NCBI GenBank assembly: GCA_049724395.1
Contig: JAUGWO010000303.1
Coordinates: 1-47,428 of the forward strand
From: Spongospora subterranea f. sp. subterranea
Taxonomy: Eukaryota > Endomyxa: Phytomyxea > Phytomyxea > Plasmodiophorida
DNA length: 47,428 bases
Direction of reading: 5' to 3'
The first letter of the stretch is position 1; each line of letters opens with the position of its first letter. The notes beneath the pieces were generated by a model. That model was not told where the DNA came from. It saw only the letters and a list, made by a program, of their open reading frames with translations, and ran no database searches. A program made the position numbers and the translations under genes. This document shows positions 30,805-41,099 of the stretch, one piece after another.

Positions 30805-31982
30805 TTATCCCATCTTGATGCCGATATGGTCCCATGTGTTTAAAACTGTATCCATGGAAATCTGGCGCCACGATGTCGAAATCCATGTTGCAACATCCAG
30901 CCGCCCTGGTTTTTGACCAGTCTGTCGACTTCGCAAAGACTTTTCGTATTCCGCTTTTGTATACAACTTGAAGGGGCGGTTAATCCCAACATCAAGCACC
31001 TGTAGAGTACTCGTACACCTGGGGACAATAAATTCGGGCATTGTCCCCACAGACGCCAAAGCGTCCGATACAGATGTTACCATGTGAGCTTTGAACGAGT
31101 CCATAATCAAATATGATTGATTGAAGACTTGGATGAAAGCCAAGGTTTCCAGACACGATCGATCCATTCCAGCATGAGCTCCTCATTAATCCAAGCTTTG
31201 TCTTGAACGCTGTAAACGCAGTCATCGGGAAATCCGAGCTCGACACACCTAGTTATTACTTCTCGACGGATTCGGCCAGTTCGCGTCCCTTTGAAAACCA
31301 CAAACGGAGGTAGCTTGCATCCATCCAGGGCAACACCTAACAGAACGGTGCACCGACTTGAACTGCCTGTAGTGGCAACGGTAATGGTGCGTTGACCTCT
31401 CCTACTCAGTGTTGTGGGAGATGGTTGATCAAAGTCCACGTTAGTCTCATCAATGTTGACTACCGCACCAGCAGGTAGCTTCAACATTTTTATCTGCTGA
31501 TTTACGGCCTCTAGAAAATCAATCTCTAAATCGTCCGTTTGGCGAGTTCTTTGGGCCTCATGGGTTTTGCGACGAATCGTGATATTTTCACGCCTCAGGA
31601 ACCGCTCAATTCTTTGCCGGAGGGCAGGTAACCGACCGGGCAGCAGGTCAGGACAAAGCCGAACGGCCTCCTGGACCAAGGTGTTGATGCCAACTGGACG
31701 ATCAAGCGCCCGCTCTGACTCAAAATACTCCAGCAAACCTTCATACAAATCAGGGTGTTGAAGTCGGCCAGACGACGGGCAGTGGATGAACCTGCTGTTC
31801 TGAATCGAACCATCTCCGACTTTATCGAAGAGTTTCTTCCACTTCCTGATTTGACAAGGAGCAACACCGTATTTGGATGCCGACGGTCGAATCAAACCAG
31901 GCGAATTATAAGCCTCCTCCACGATGACCTTCTTTTCTGCTAAGGTGAACAAGCATTTTCCTCGAGCACCCATGTTACACAC
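30805..31982 (-). pseudogene. Pogo-like DDE transposase (one frame change)
   Basis: The first frame (31982-31107) has an N-terminal helix-turn-helix (KVIVEEAYNSPGLIRPSASK ... ITIRR) and the first catalytic Asp in NIDETNVDFD. The frame changes near 31120-31165. The second frame (to 30805) has LIMDSFKAHM (second Asp) and CTSTLQVLDVGINRPFK (third Asp; the DVGINxPFK box is typical of DDE_1/pogo-Tigger enzymes). The enzyme would cut at the TIRs and insert at TA. A second Met (MGARGKC, 31973) is an alternative start. The single shift could be decay or a sequence error; otherwise the protein would be about 390 residues, near the low end for the family. Confidence 0.88.
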
Positions 31983-32499
31983 CGTTGGAAAGCTCTGGAT
32001 GAGACGAATCGATTACCTTACACAAACAGAGGTATTTATGTACACGGTACCCGCATTAAAGGTAACATTCCGCAACGGAGATTTCTCCGCATTTTTTTTT
32101 GCTTTTTTTTCAATTTTTTTTTGGCGGGGTCCTTGGTAGATTTTCTATCTTCCGTTCAATGCAACCAGAAGCCTGGGAACAAACATCGACGCCATCCTTG
32201 CTCAAATGTACCCCTTCACTCTAAAAAAAGTGCGTAGGCAGTACATTTGGGGGTACATCCGACCAAGGATTACGGTACTCGAGATGGAGTGGGTCTGGTG
32301 ATCAAAAGGAAATATCCATCACAACCGTCTAATTCAGGAAATGTTGGCACCGCCAAGCCGGTTTCTCACAGCCCAGATTTAACTTCAAAGCTGGCGAGCT
32401 GATGTCGATTTCGTACTAATACCAGGCTGACTCAATTGGCTGGATATTGCTCCTCTGCTGACGTCGTGTGGGGATAAAATGAGGGAAAGCACGCAAAAC

Positions 32500-33050
32500 A
32501 CCAATACACAGTCAATATTAATTTTTGGGCTTGGGTAACGACTTCGACTGGGCAATTCAACGAAGTCCCATAAAAACCTATCTGTAAATTGCCTCCGTTG
32601 CAAGTCATTACTTAATTGCAGGGTTAAGAAGACATTGTCCCGTTAAAACCTATGGCCACCTCTGTTGCACGTAACGACTTCCGACTGGGCAGTTGATGTT
32701 GTAAGCTCTGGATTCAAGAATCCAATTTTTTTTTTATTTTTTTTTTGTGATTGAGTCGCATTTTTCATGCAGTGCGGTCCCTTGGCTTAGATCACTGATT
32801 AGCTTCGCCGCCTTCCCCATGTGTGGCACTTGCAATAGATCCTGTAATTATTGCAGTCTGACCCGTTGTGAATCCCATGACCTGATTAAAAACCCCCTCA
32901 AGCATGCACCCTTGCAGGGTTACAAAGACATTGATTCAACGCCGTTGATCCTCAATCTCCATGAACGCCTTCTCTGTTGCACGAACCTTAGGGGTCATCT
33001 ATTCCGCTCTGGGGGCAGTTGATGTTGTAAGCTCTGGATAGCGCGGAAGA
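32500..33050. repeat. Diverged local repeats at the 3' side of the mariner
   Basis: A segment with the order GTTAC(A)AAGACATTG..., TCTGTTGCACG and CAGTTGATGTTGTAAGCTCT then GGAT appears at about 32620-32720 and 32920-33035, with a third weaker trace near 32530-32620. The copy nearest the transposase includes its last codons. Divergence is substantial, so the duplication is not recent. Confidence 0.65.
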
Positions 33051-34626
33051 ATCCAAGATCTAGCACATTTAAATCCGGGCTGTTAGCCGGCTGTTGGCAT
33101 ATTTGAATTTCACATCCTTGTTCCTTTAGAGTTTTAATGCTGCTGATATGGTTGGGTCATCTCCTCGAGCATGAGGTTTAGCATTATCCTGCTGTAAATA
33201 AATCTTTCCTGCCGATCCCCGAGGCCATTTTTCTGCAATTGCCGGAAAAACGTTTGCTGTCATCATATTGGTGATCTCTACTCTTCCAATGGAAGTGATA
33301 GCTTTGGTTTCCATTGTTCCTGCTCGCCTGTTATTACTATTCCTTCTCGCAGGTTCGGCTTTAACAAAAGCCCAAATACCTATTTTTCCGTCAAACATTC
33401 TCTGGGTATATGAATCGTACCGTGGTCTTGCGACCGCCGCCATGAACATCACCTTGTTAATAAAACTCTTGCTTTTGACCGTGCGATGTGGAGGTTCCTC
33501 CCCTGCTGCCAAATAATAGCGATTGCTTGCTTTCGTCAAGTAGAACCATTTTTCATCGAGTCGATATGGATCGTGTTGAACATGGCGTCGAACGAATACT
33601 CATTGCGCAGTGGATTGAAGTTCAGGTGGGAAATGCAGTACAGCACACGATCCAGGCGGTTCTTTTCGTTCAACGTTGGTTTGATAGCGCTGGTGTGTGG
33701 CTTGATGATTGTTTGCTCCTTGATACGGCGATGTAGTGTGCTTTTGGAAATTTTCAAGTTGTGTGCCATTGTGCGAATATTTTGACGTAATGTCAACGGG
33801 ATTGCGGAGATGGCCTCCACATCCAAATCCACACTTTGTTTTTGACCAGATCTGCCAGAATGTCGAGCTGCCACGTCGGGAATCAAATTTCCTTCGGCCA
33901 AAGATTGACGGCCGCGATTGTAAATTTTCCGGATGGTAGCTTCGGTCATTTGGAAAAGTGCAGCAGCGGCAGGGACAGTGCCTTTCATCAATTCGTGAGA
34001 ACCGTCAGGATCCTTTTTTCTTGCTGCAAGAAAGTGGAAAACAGCCAGGCGTTGATCACTAGTCAAAATACATTTTCTCTCTCTGGCAGAGATATCCATG
34101 ATTGATGATGCATAAAGACAATACTCCTATGTATGAAGTACGGCACATGTTCCCCATTACATCTCATACTTTATCAACAACATGATCAATAGATATTAGT
34201 AACATGTGATACGTGATCCTGACGGAGGTCCCATCATGGTCAATGTCTCACCTATCAATTGGGAATATCCTGGATTGCCCATCTTCAAACTGGCCTACAG
34301 CAGTTTCAAGTTGCTCGCTATTTTACAAACAAATATAGTCGGATTCTGCGTCAATTTGCCTATCTAGGATCACAAAAAATATCCCTGTATCAGTTAAATT
34401 GTCGAACCTTTGTCGAGTTCAGTGTCCGTCTTGGTTGACGTACAAAATCGCATATTTCGCCATGAATTACGCAATGAAAAAAAATTCAAAAAATATCATT
34501 TCGGCACTCTTACATCTGGATTTCAGGCATGCGGCTGACGCAACTGAAAGCAAAAAAATCGGATGAAAATTGACCTTAAGTTGGCGCATTACTGTTTTTC
34601 GATAGGTTTTTATGGGACGGAGGGAG
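32565..34626 (-). mobile_element. Plant-type mariner DNA transposon with Stowaway-like ends
   Basis: The right end reads GATAGGTTTTTATGGGACGG then AGGGAG followed by TA (34627-34628); this is the Stowaway/plant mariner terminal repeat. Its reverse complement is partly retained on the left (GTCCCATAAAAACCTATC, 32565-32582), where the outer bases have decayed. Between them is a minus-strand DD39D transposase. The left third contains diverged copies of the segment next to the transposase 3' end, so local duplication happened after insertion. Confidence 0.82.
33034..34099 (-). pseudogene. Mariner transposase, DD39D type (two frame changes)
   Basis: The frame from 34099 (MDISARERKCILTSDQRLAV) has helix-turn-helix segments (ATIRKIYNRGRQSL; SKSTLHRRIKEQ) and reaches the first catalytic Asp (TIHIDSMKN). 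After a frame change near 33535 it continues TKASNRYYLAAGEEPPHRT, FDGKIGIWAFV and KIYLQQDNAKPHA (second Asp). After another change near 33128 the segment QPANSPDLNVLDLGFFRAIQ supplies the third Asp. These blocks are those of plant-type mariners. Protein length would be near the family norm. Inactive because of the two shifts and the decayed left end. Confidence 0.88.
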
Positions 34627-34698
34627 TACACACTAATTAATGCGCTGTACAAATAGTGTGTAACACACTAATCTTGTGTTACCAAAATTAGTGTGTAT
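34627..34698. repeat. 72-bp foldback with TACACACTAATT ends
   Basis: TACACACTAATT at its left is the perfect reverse complement of AATTAGTGTGTA at its right; inner GTGTAACACACTAA segments add further pairing. It starts exactly at the TA that follows the mariner right end. It may be a tiny inverted-repeat element or part of the target into which the mariner inserted. Confidence 0.7.
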
Positions 34699-34942
34699 AA
34701 AAAATAAAATTTGGCACGCGATGTGGACAGTGGTCCCCTCTGCTCTCACATCGATGTCTTATTTTGCTGAAGACGTGCGGATTGTCAAAGCAAACAAATG
34801 TTACACCCCGGGGTGCTCTATGGTCGTTATGGGTAATGGCATACGGGCAGCTGTCATCGGAACTGCAGAAGATGCTCAAAAGCCAATCGCAAATATTCTG
34901 ACAAAATCATTGGGTTAAGAGTGGGGATTCTGTTTATCAACG

Positions 34943-35229
34943 TTAGGCGGCAAGATCGTGAGCGTCTTTTTTTTCGATGAGAATGTTTTCATTGTCCTCT
35001 TTTGAACTATTAAAAGCCGGGACGAATTTGCCATCGAAATACTGGCGATTATTTTTTATAATCGTCTGCAAGTCGAGAGACAGCTGACCGGTGTGCCATT
35101 GCCCATGTAAATCCAGTGACAAACCGCAGCGAATCATCGCTTTGCGTGCGTACGACACGCCGTTCTCATCGCGCATTGCATTAACTGCTCGAACGCAATC
35201 TGCTGCCAGCTGCCAAAAACCAGGTCTTC
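34943..35229 (-). CDS. C-terminal fragment of an unrecognised protein, cut by a Ty3/gypsy LTR
   Basis: The open frame runs from the LTR edge (about 35229) to a stop at 34943, about 95 residues: RPGFWQLAADCVRAVNAMRD then GVSYARKAMIRCGLSLDLHG, QLSLDLQTIIKNNRQYFDGK, and an acidic/basic tail ending DAHDLAA. It is soluble-looking, with helical segments, no membrane segment and no break. I do not recognise it. As the frame is open right up to the LTR border at 35232, the gypsy element seems to have inserted into a gene; its 5' part is not found on the other side of the element in this window. An internal Met at 35176 is the first start codon. Confidence 0.45.
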
Positions 35230-35231
35230 CC

Positions 35232-35395
35232 TGTTAAGGGACGAACAGATCCTCTGATATAATCACGTGTGTATTAATACAGGCGAAGCAAAGAGTTGAC
35301 AAGAATGACCAGCCAGAGGTCATTCTTGTCGGAAAACTGCGGCGGAACTGCGGCGAAGCCGCGAATGTTAGGAATATATGGGAATGTTCCTAACA
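35232..35395 (-). repeat. LTR of Ty3/gypsy family 1
   Basis: 164 bp, TGTTA...TAACA, next to a purine-rich tract (minus strand AGGAGGGGGTGA) that would prime plus-strand synthesis. It holds a perfect 13-bp-stem hairpin, GACAAGAATGACC...GGTCATTCTTGTC, near 35298-35330. Same length as the solo LTR at 5396-5559. Confidence 0.9.
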
Positions 35396-37009
35396 TCACC
35401 CCCTCCTTAAGCCAGGGCCCGGCTTGGACGGGTAATCCACATGAAACCGACGAATCGTTTCCTTTAAGGCCGGTGTGGAACCAAGGTTACGTGCGGGCTC
35501 CCACGATCGCTCTGACGGCGGATACCCTTCCCAATCGAGGAGATACTGCAACTGATTTCTATACCAACGAGAGTCCAGTACCTCATTGACAATATATAAT
35601 GGGTCCTTGTGGTCAGAGTCAAGGATAAGAGGCGGAGGTGGAGATTGAACGCGCTCTGGGATCTCGTTCTCCTTGTGTGGGGACAGTAGTGCAACATGGA
35701 ATGCGTTGTGGAGCCGACTGTCATGTGATAGGGATAAACGGTAGGTCACTGGGTTGATGATCTCTGTAATGGAGTACGGCCCTAATCTTCGACTACTCAG
35801 CTTAGAACTAGGACGGCCAGATGAAATACCCTCCGATTTCAACCAAACCTTATCGCCAACCTTGTAGTTCGGGTGAGGTAGTCGTTTCTTATCAGCGAAA
35901 TGTTTCATATCTCGAACCGCGCGTTGTAGTTCTGCTTTGAGGAACATCCGAACTTCATTGATGTGGTTTACTCGTTCATCAGCCGATGGAAGAGTCGCAA
36001 CTGAACACGATGTGGCGTCGTCGAAACGGGGGTGAGAACCATAGACCGCATAAAATGGCGTCATCTTTGTCGCCGAATGTTCTGCGTTATTGTAAGCGAA
36101 TTCAGCAACTGGTAACAAATCCACCCAGTTGTTTTGTTGGAAATTAATGTAACAGCGTAAGTACTGTTCCAACACTTGATTTAGTCTTTCTGTCTGCCCA
36201 TTCGTCTGGGGGTGTCGCGATCAGGACAGTTTGCGATCAATCTTGAAGCGAGCCAACAGGTGTTTCCAGAATTTCGAGACGAACTGGGGTCCGCGATCGG
36301 AAATGATCTCGTCGGGCAACCCATGTAATTTGAAAACATTCGTCAAGAGCAAATCGGCGAGACCTGCCCCATTTATCGATTCGGTGCAAGGAAAAAAATG
36401 GCTCATTTTGGAGAAACGATCTACCACCACCAGGATAGAATCGTGCCCCCGAGACTTCGGCAATTTAACAATGAAGTCCATGGTAATCGAGCGCCAAATG
36501 TCCTCTGCGATCGGTAAAGGGCAGAGTAGACCGTGCGGTTGATGGCGAGTGGACTTTGCTCTAGCACATGTGTCACAGGAGATAACATACCTTTTAATAT
36601 ACTTGGACATTCCAGGCCACCAGTAGGTGCGTCGTACTGAGTTAAGTGTCTTAGAAATACCGAAATGACCACTCGCTGGGGCATCGTGACGTGCCTTCAA
36701 TATGTCCAGTTTACAATCTTCTCCCACCACTACCAGCGATTGCTCTTTGTAGAGGATGCCGTTGTCGAGTCGAAAACTTGTCACAGGAAGCCTTGAAATG
36801 ATATCCTGGACGAAGGTGTCCGACTGCTGGTTAAGTTTGATACGCTCCTCGATCGCTTGAGAAGGGTTAATCATCGTGGCACATAATGTAGCTGCAGGAG
36901 TAGGTAAGAGCTGATCCGGTTGAAGTATAGATCTTCGCTGCACCTTCCAGATAGGGTCGGATGGTTGAATTTCGTATTCGGGACGCCGCGACAACGCATC
37001 TGGTTTTCC

Positions 37010-38620
37010 TGATTGACTACCAGGTCGGTGCACGATGACGAACGGATATTCAGCGAGCATTAATGACCAACGAGCTTGTCGGCGACTGAGAGTCTTGGAC
37101 GAGGTAAAATAAATCAAATTCTTGTGGTCGCTGTACACGATGATTTTGTGCTGTGCTCCTTCCAAAAAATGTCTCCACACTTGATCGCGAGTAGTTCTTT
37201 GTCATGGACATCGTAGTTCAATTCCGAAACTGTTAATTTTCTCGAATAGAACGCAATAGGATGTAATTTACCGTCCATTTGCGGTTGCGAAATCACGGCG
37301 CCGAGGGCGAAGTCTGACGCATCGGTCTCAATAATGATAGGTAAGATAGGGTCAAAATGTTTCATAACAGGCGCTGTGGTGAACGCCCGATGAACCTCGT
37401 CCTGGTTTGTAACGATTCTTAGAAGTACGTCGAACAACTCTCTGCAGTCTTTGCGAGCTTCTCGATGGTTGAACTTCAGCGCGTTCGTCGCCATCCTTCG
37501 CACCGCCTCAGGCCGCAGAGCTTCGATGATTAGCTTAGCTTTCATTTTCATCCCGGCTTCATCCATGAACATTTCGGCTAAAGCCTCCTTCTCGACGATC
37601 TCATTGAATTCCATAAACAACTTCATCAGTCTTGCATCGGCATCAGATATGGATATATCGTACTTCAGCTGCTCCCTAACGATCTGCTCAATGTCATAAA
37701 CAGCATCTTTAGGCCTCAGAAGCTTCTTCAGATAGAGCTCAAGGTGATCGTCAGTCACTTGGTCTTCTGGCACATCTCGAATACGTAATTCGCAGATGAC
37801 TTGTAATAGCTTCGGTTCAATCGACAGTAGCAAACTCGTCGCATTGATTCTTTCGTTGTGCGTCGTCCGTCTTTCTTGGATTTTCCTGATATACTGCTTC
37901 CTTTGGTGGAAGAATTCAGCCACATCTTTCGGCACCAATGACGTCAAGTTTGGCGCCTCGATCAGTTCGAACATGGGATTCTTCACACCACCTCTTCGTG
38001 CCATCCTTAAGCCTCAGTATGAGCTTAGAACGTTCTGTAGCGACTTCGGCTCAATCGCTCGACAACTACACTCGAGTTAACCTTCCGATAGCAGCTCAAA
38101 TGCAAAGTGTCCTTTATTCAATCCTACGACCGCCCGTAAATCGAGGTATTCAATTCTCCGATCGTCCTTAAAATCGAAGCGCACAATTCTCACACTGACG
38201 GATTACAAAAACATCTGGTTTTCCTGATTGACTACTAGGTCGGTGCACGATGACGAACGGATATTCAGCGAGCATTAATGACCAACGAGCTTGTCGGCGA
38301 CTGAGAGTCTTGGACGAGGTAAAATAAATCAAATTCTTGTGGTCGCTGTACACGATGATTTTGTGCTGTGCTCCTTCTAAAAAATGTCTCCACACTTGGA
38401 ACGCTACCACGATCGCGAGTAGTTCTTTGTCATGGACATCGTAGTTCAATTCCGAAACTGTTAATTTTCTCGAATAGAACGCAATAGGATGTAATTTACC
38501 GTCCATTTGCGGTTGCGAAATCACGGCGCCGAGGGCGAAGTCTGACGCATCGCTCTCAATAATGATAGGTAAGATAGGGTCAAAATGTTTCATAACAGGC
38601 GCTGTGGTGAACGCTCGTTT
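37010..38620 (-). repeat. RNase H segment duplicated around a foreign retroelement piece (fossil)
   Basis: A ~380-400 bp part of the family-1 RNase H region occurs at about 37010-37389 and again at 38211-38617, nearly identical. Between them (37390-38210) lies sequence unlike the rest of the element: on the minus strand about 200 bp of non-coding sequence leads into a gag-like frame starting [14 protein letters not shown] with [18 protein letters not shown]. It reads as the 5' region of another LTR element joined within family 1, either by insertion with local duplication or by template switching during reverse transcription. Confidence 0.8.
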
Positions 38621-40617
38621 CAGGGTCCCGAACGCGGACTCGGCCGCGGCCGACCAATCAAATGGTTGATCTTTTTTCGTCAGAGACGTCAAAGGTGAAG
38701 ATATTTTGGCGAAATCTACGATGAACTCCCTGTATAAATTAGCAAAGCCTAGGAAACTTTGGACGTCCTTGACTGTTTAAGGTGTCGCCCAATCGAGGAT
38801 AGTCTCCACCTTACTTGGGTCCATCTTGATGCTGCTGTCGGTGACCAGATAACCGAGGAATTCGACTTCCTGAGCGTCGAACACGCATTTTTCCAGTTTT
38901 GCAAATAAACCAGCTGAACGCAACTTGGAGAGTACTAATCGAACATTAACGTCGTGCTGCGGCGCGCTCTCCGAGTAGATCAAAATGTCGTCGAGGTAAA
39001 TAACCACAAATTTGTCGAGATATTCACGGAGGACGTCGTTCATCAACCTCTGAAAACCTAACCGGGAGCGTTCATTAGCCCAAACGGCATTACCGTATAC
39101 TCGAAATTTCCATATTTGCAACAGCATGCGGTCTTCCACTCGTCGCCGTCCTTGATTCGGAGTAGGTTGTAAGCGCCTCGTAGATCGATCTTCGTGAATA
39201 TTTTGGCAGAAGACAGTTGGGCTAAAATATTTTGGATAGCAGGAATTGGATAAGGCTCCTTCTTGGTTATATTGTTGACATCGCGGTAGTCGACGCACAG
39301 TCGGAGGCTGTTGTCCTTCGTCTTTTACAAAGAGTATTGGTGATCCTAACGGTGATTTGGAGTGGCGAATGAATCCTTTCTTGAGGTTGTCTTCGATGTA
39401 CTGGCGCAAAACTTATTGTTCGGTCTGGCCGAGTTTGTAGACCTTCCTGTATGGCAGCGGGCCAGTCTCCTCTTTAAAGTTGATAACGCAATCATATGTG
39501 CGATGTGGGGGCAGTTGGTCAGCGTTTTTCTTCTCGAACACGTCCTGGAATGCGCCATACTTGTGGGGGAGTAAGGCTGCTTCGCTTTCGATGTCATTGT
39601 TGCCGAATATATATTGTGTTGCCATGGCCTATCGGTATACAGGTGGGCACTCTTGTCGGTAATAGGAAAACGTGGGGTGATTGTACGGGCCTTCCAATCA
39701 ATCTGTGGGTTTAGTTCGTGAAGCCATGACATCCCCAGTATAATGGGGTAGTAAGCCCGTTCAATGACATAAAGACTGGTCAATGATTTGATGCCCGAGA
39801 TCTCTAGTCGTAGTGGCGATGTTCGATGGGTAATAGAAGAAGAGTCTGCGACCATCGATAACTTCAACAGATAACGGTCTAGGAAGTCGGACGAGAGGGA
39901 TGCTGTTTCGTTCGGCAAATGTGGCGTCCATAAAAGCAGAGGACGCACCACTGTCGATTAAACAAGGTAGTTGGGTGGAGCGGGATCTGGTGCCATGAGA
40001 CCTGTAATAAGGGAACTGAATAATGTCTCGCACGAGTTATCCATACATGACGATGCTAATCGGAGAGGTGGCTCAGCATTATAGGTGAAGATGGTGATGT
40101 ATTGCGATGAAAAACGGTTTCGGTTCTTGAAAGGGTGCGTAAACCGGTAGGTGGCTTGAAATGGAACGCTATCTGCGTCGGATTGTGTTCCCGGCGGCGT
40201 GTACGTTCCGACTCATCCCGTCGCGGGCGGTCGGTTTTTCGGGCAGACGAATGGTCGCATGATATGTCCGAAGGATACCGCCGGAACCGATCCGGAATGC
40301 CTGTGACCACCGGGGATAGAGGCGCACCTTTCGCCGTCCGCTGCGTTTAGGCTCTTTGTATGCCTCTATCCCACATTCAGATGACCCGCACACGCCTTGG
40401 CCTTCTTCGGCTTCGGCTGGCTCCGGGCACGTCAACAGCAAGTCTTTCACATCCTCGTTGAAGCCCTTTCGGAACTGGTTTAGCAAGAACTCAGCTCCAG
40501 TCGTCGGCCTGCGTCGCAAGAACATCAAGCAGTACAACTCGCTGGCATACGTAGCGACTGGGCGGCGACCTTGGCGCAGCGCCTCCAATCGTCGTGCTGC
40601 TGTGACTGCTTTTTCGC

Positions 40618-41095
40618 GTGCCCTACGCCGGCCGCAACGTCGGGATCTCGGTGACCGCCCGCCTGTTCAAGTCGACTCCGAAGAAGGTGAGGGCCCAGGC
40701 TTACCTGTCGGTCAGCATCCGCCAGGATGCCTTGACGGCAGCCGCTACCAGCTATGCGTATTCCCCAGTGGTAAGCGCTTTCAGCTCAGGAGATACTGGA
40801 GCCGGGACCGGTAATAACGAGAGTCCAGGATCAGATTAACCAGGTAGTGCGGGGTCGGCGATGCCAACCGGATCTCCCTCCGCGCTTACAACGGCGCTAA
40901 CGGCGACGCGGGAATCGTGGAATCGTACGGCCACCGTCTGTCAGCCAGACCTATCGCCGCGGCAATGAGCTCGAGGGTCAGGACACGACTTTCTCGATCG
41001 GGTCAAAGAAGAGCGCCCGTGGTGCCAAGGGCAGCTTCGTCAAGCTCGTCGGAACGGCACCGGGACCCCTTCTAAAAAAAGCCACCGGCACCAAC
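40618..41095 (+). other. GC-rich, coding-like island between two gypsy fossils
   Basis: The composition changes sharply to GC-rich. The plus strand reads MPYAGRNVGISVTARLFKST, VRAQAYLSVSIRQDAL and, in another frame, ANRISLRAYNGANGDAGIVE and GNELEGQDTTFSIGSKKSA. Codon bias (G/C in third positions) looks like coding DNA, but I do not recognise the product and the frame is not continuous. It is bounded by the truncated gag of family 1 on the left and the truncated chromodomain of family 2 on the right. It could be a further retroelement piece, captured DNA or an assembly join. Confidence 0.4.
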
Positions 41096-41099
41096 AGAA

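Larger units (their letters stand above)
30015..32275 (-). mobile_element. Pogo/Tigger-like (Tc1-mariner superfamily) DNA transposon with TIRs and TA duplication
   Basis: The ends are near-perfect terminal inverted repeats: left CCGTAATCCTTGGTCGGATG then TACCC, right its reverse complement ending at 32275, both flanked by TA (30013-30014 and 32276-32277), the target duplication of this superfamily. Subterminally, TGTACCC(C)TTCACT occurs near both ends in direct orientation. Inside is a minus-strand DDE transposase (30805-31982). The element is about 2.26 kb, normal for pogo-like elements. Well-preserved ends with a single visible transposase break suggest a fairly young insertion. A perfect 53-bp inverted repeat lies within its left part. 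Confidence 0.92.
35232..40600 (-). mobile_element. Ty3/gypsy chromodomain retroelement, family 1 (fossil, broken, one LTR)
   Basis: On the minus strand, from right to left: gag C-terminal part (40588-40056), aspartic protease (CLIDSGASSAFMD, about 39980), reverse transcriptase ([13 protein letters not shown], about 39000), RNase H, integrase zinc finger and core (GHFGISKTLNSVRRTYWW; TMDFIVKLPKS; 37010-36221), integrase C-terminal domain and a chromodomain (YLLDWEGYPPSERSWEPARN), a purine-rich tract, and the 164-bp LTR at 35232-35395. The right-hand LTR and most of gag are missing. It has roughly six or more breaks and an internal foreign insert with a duplicated RNase H segment. The solo LTR at 5396-5559 belongs to the same family, with about ten differences in 164 bp, suggesting moderate age. 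Confidence 0.92.
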
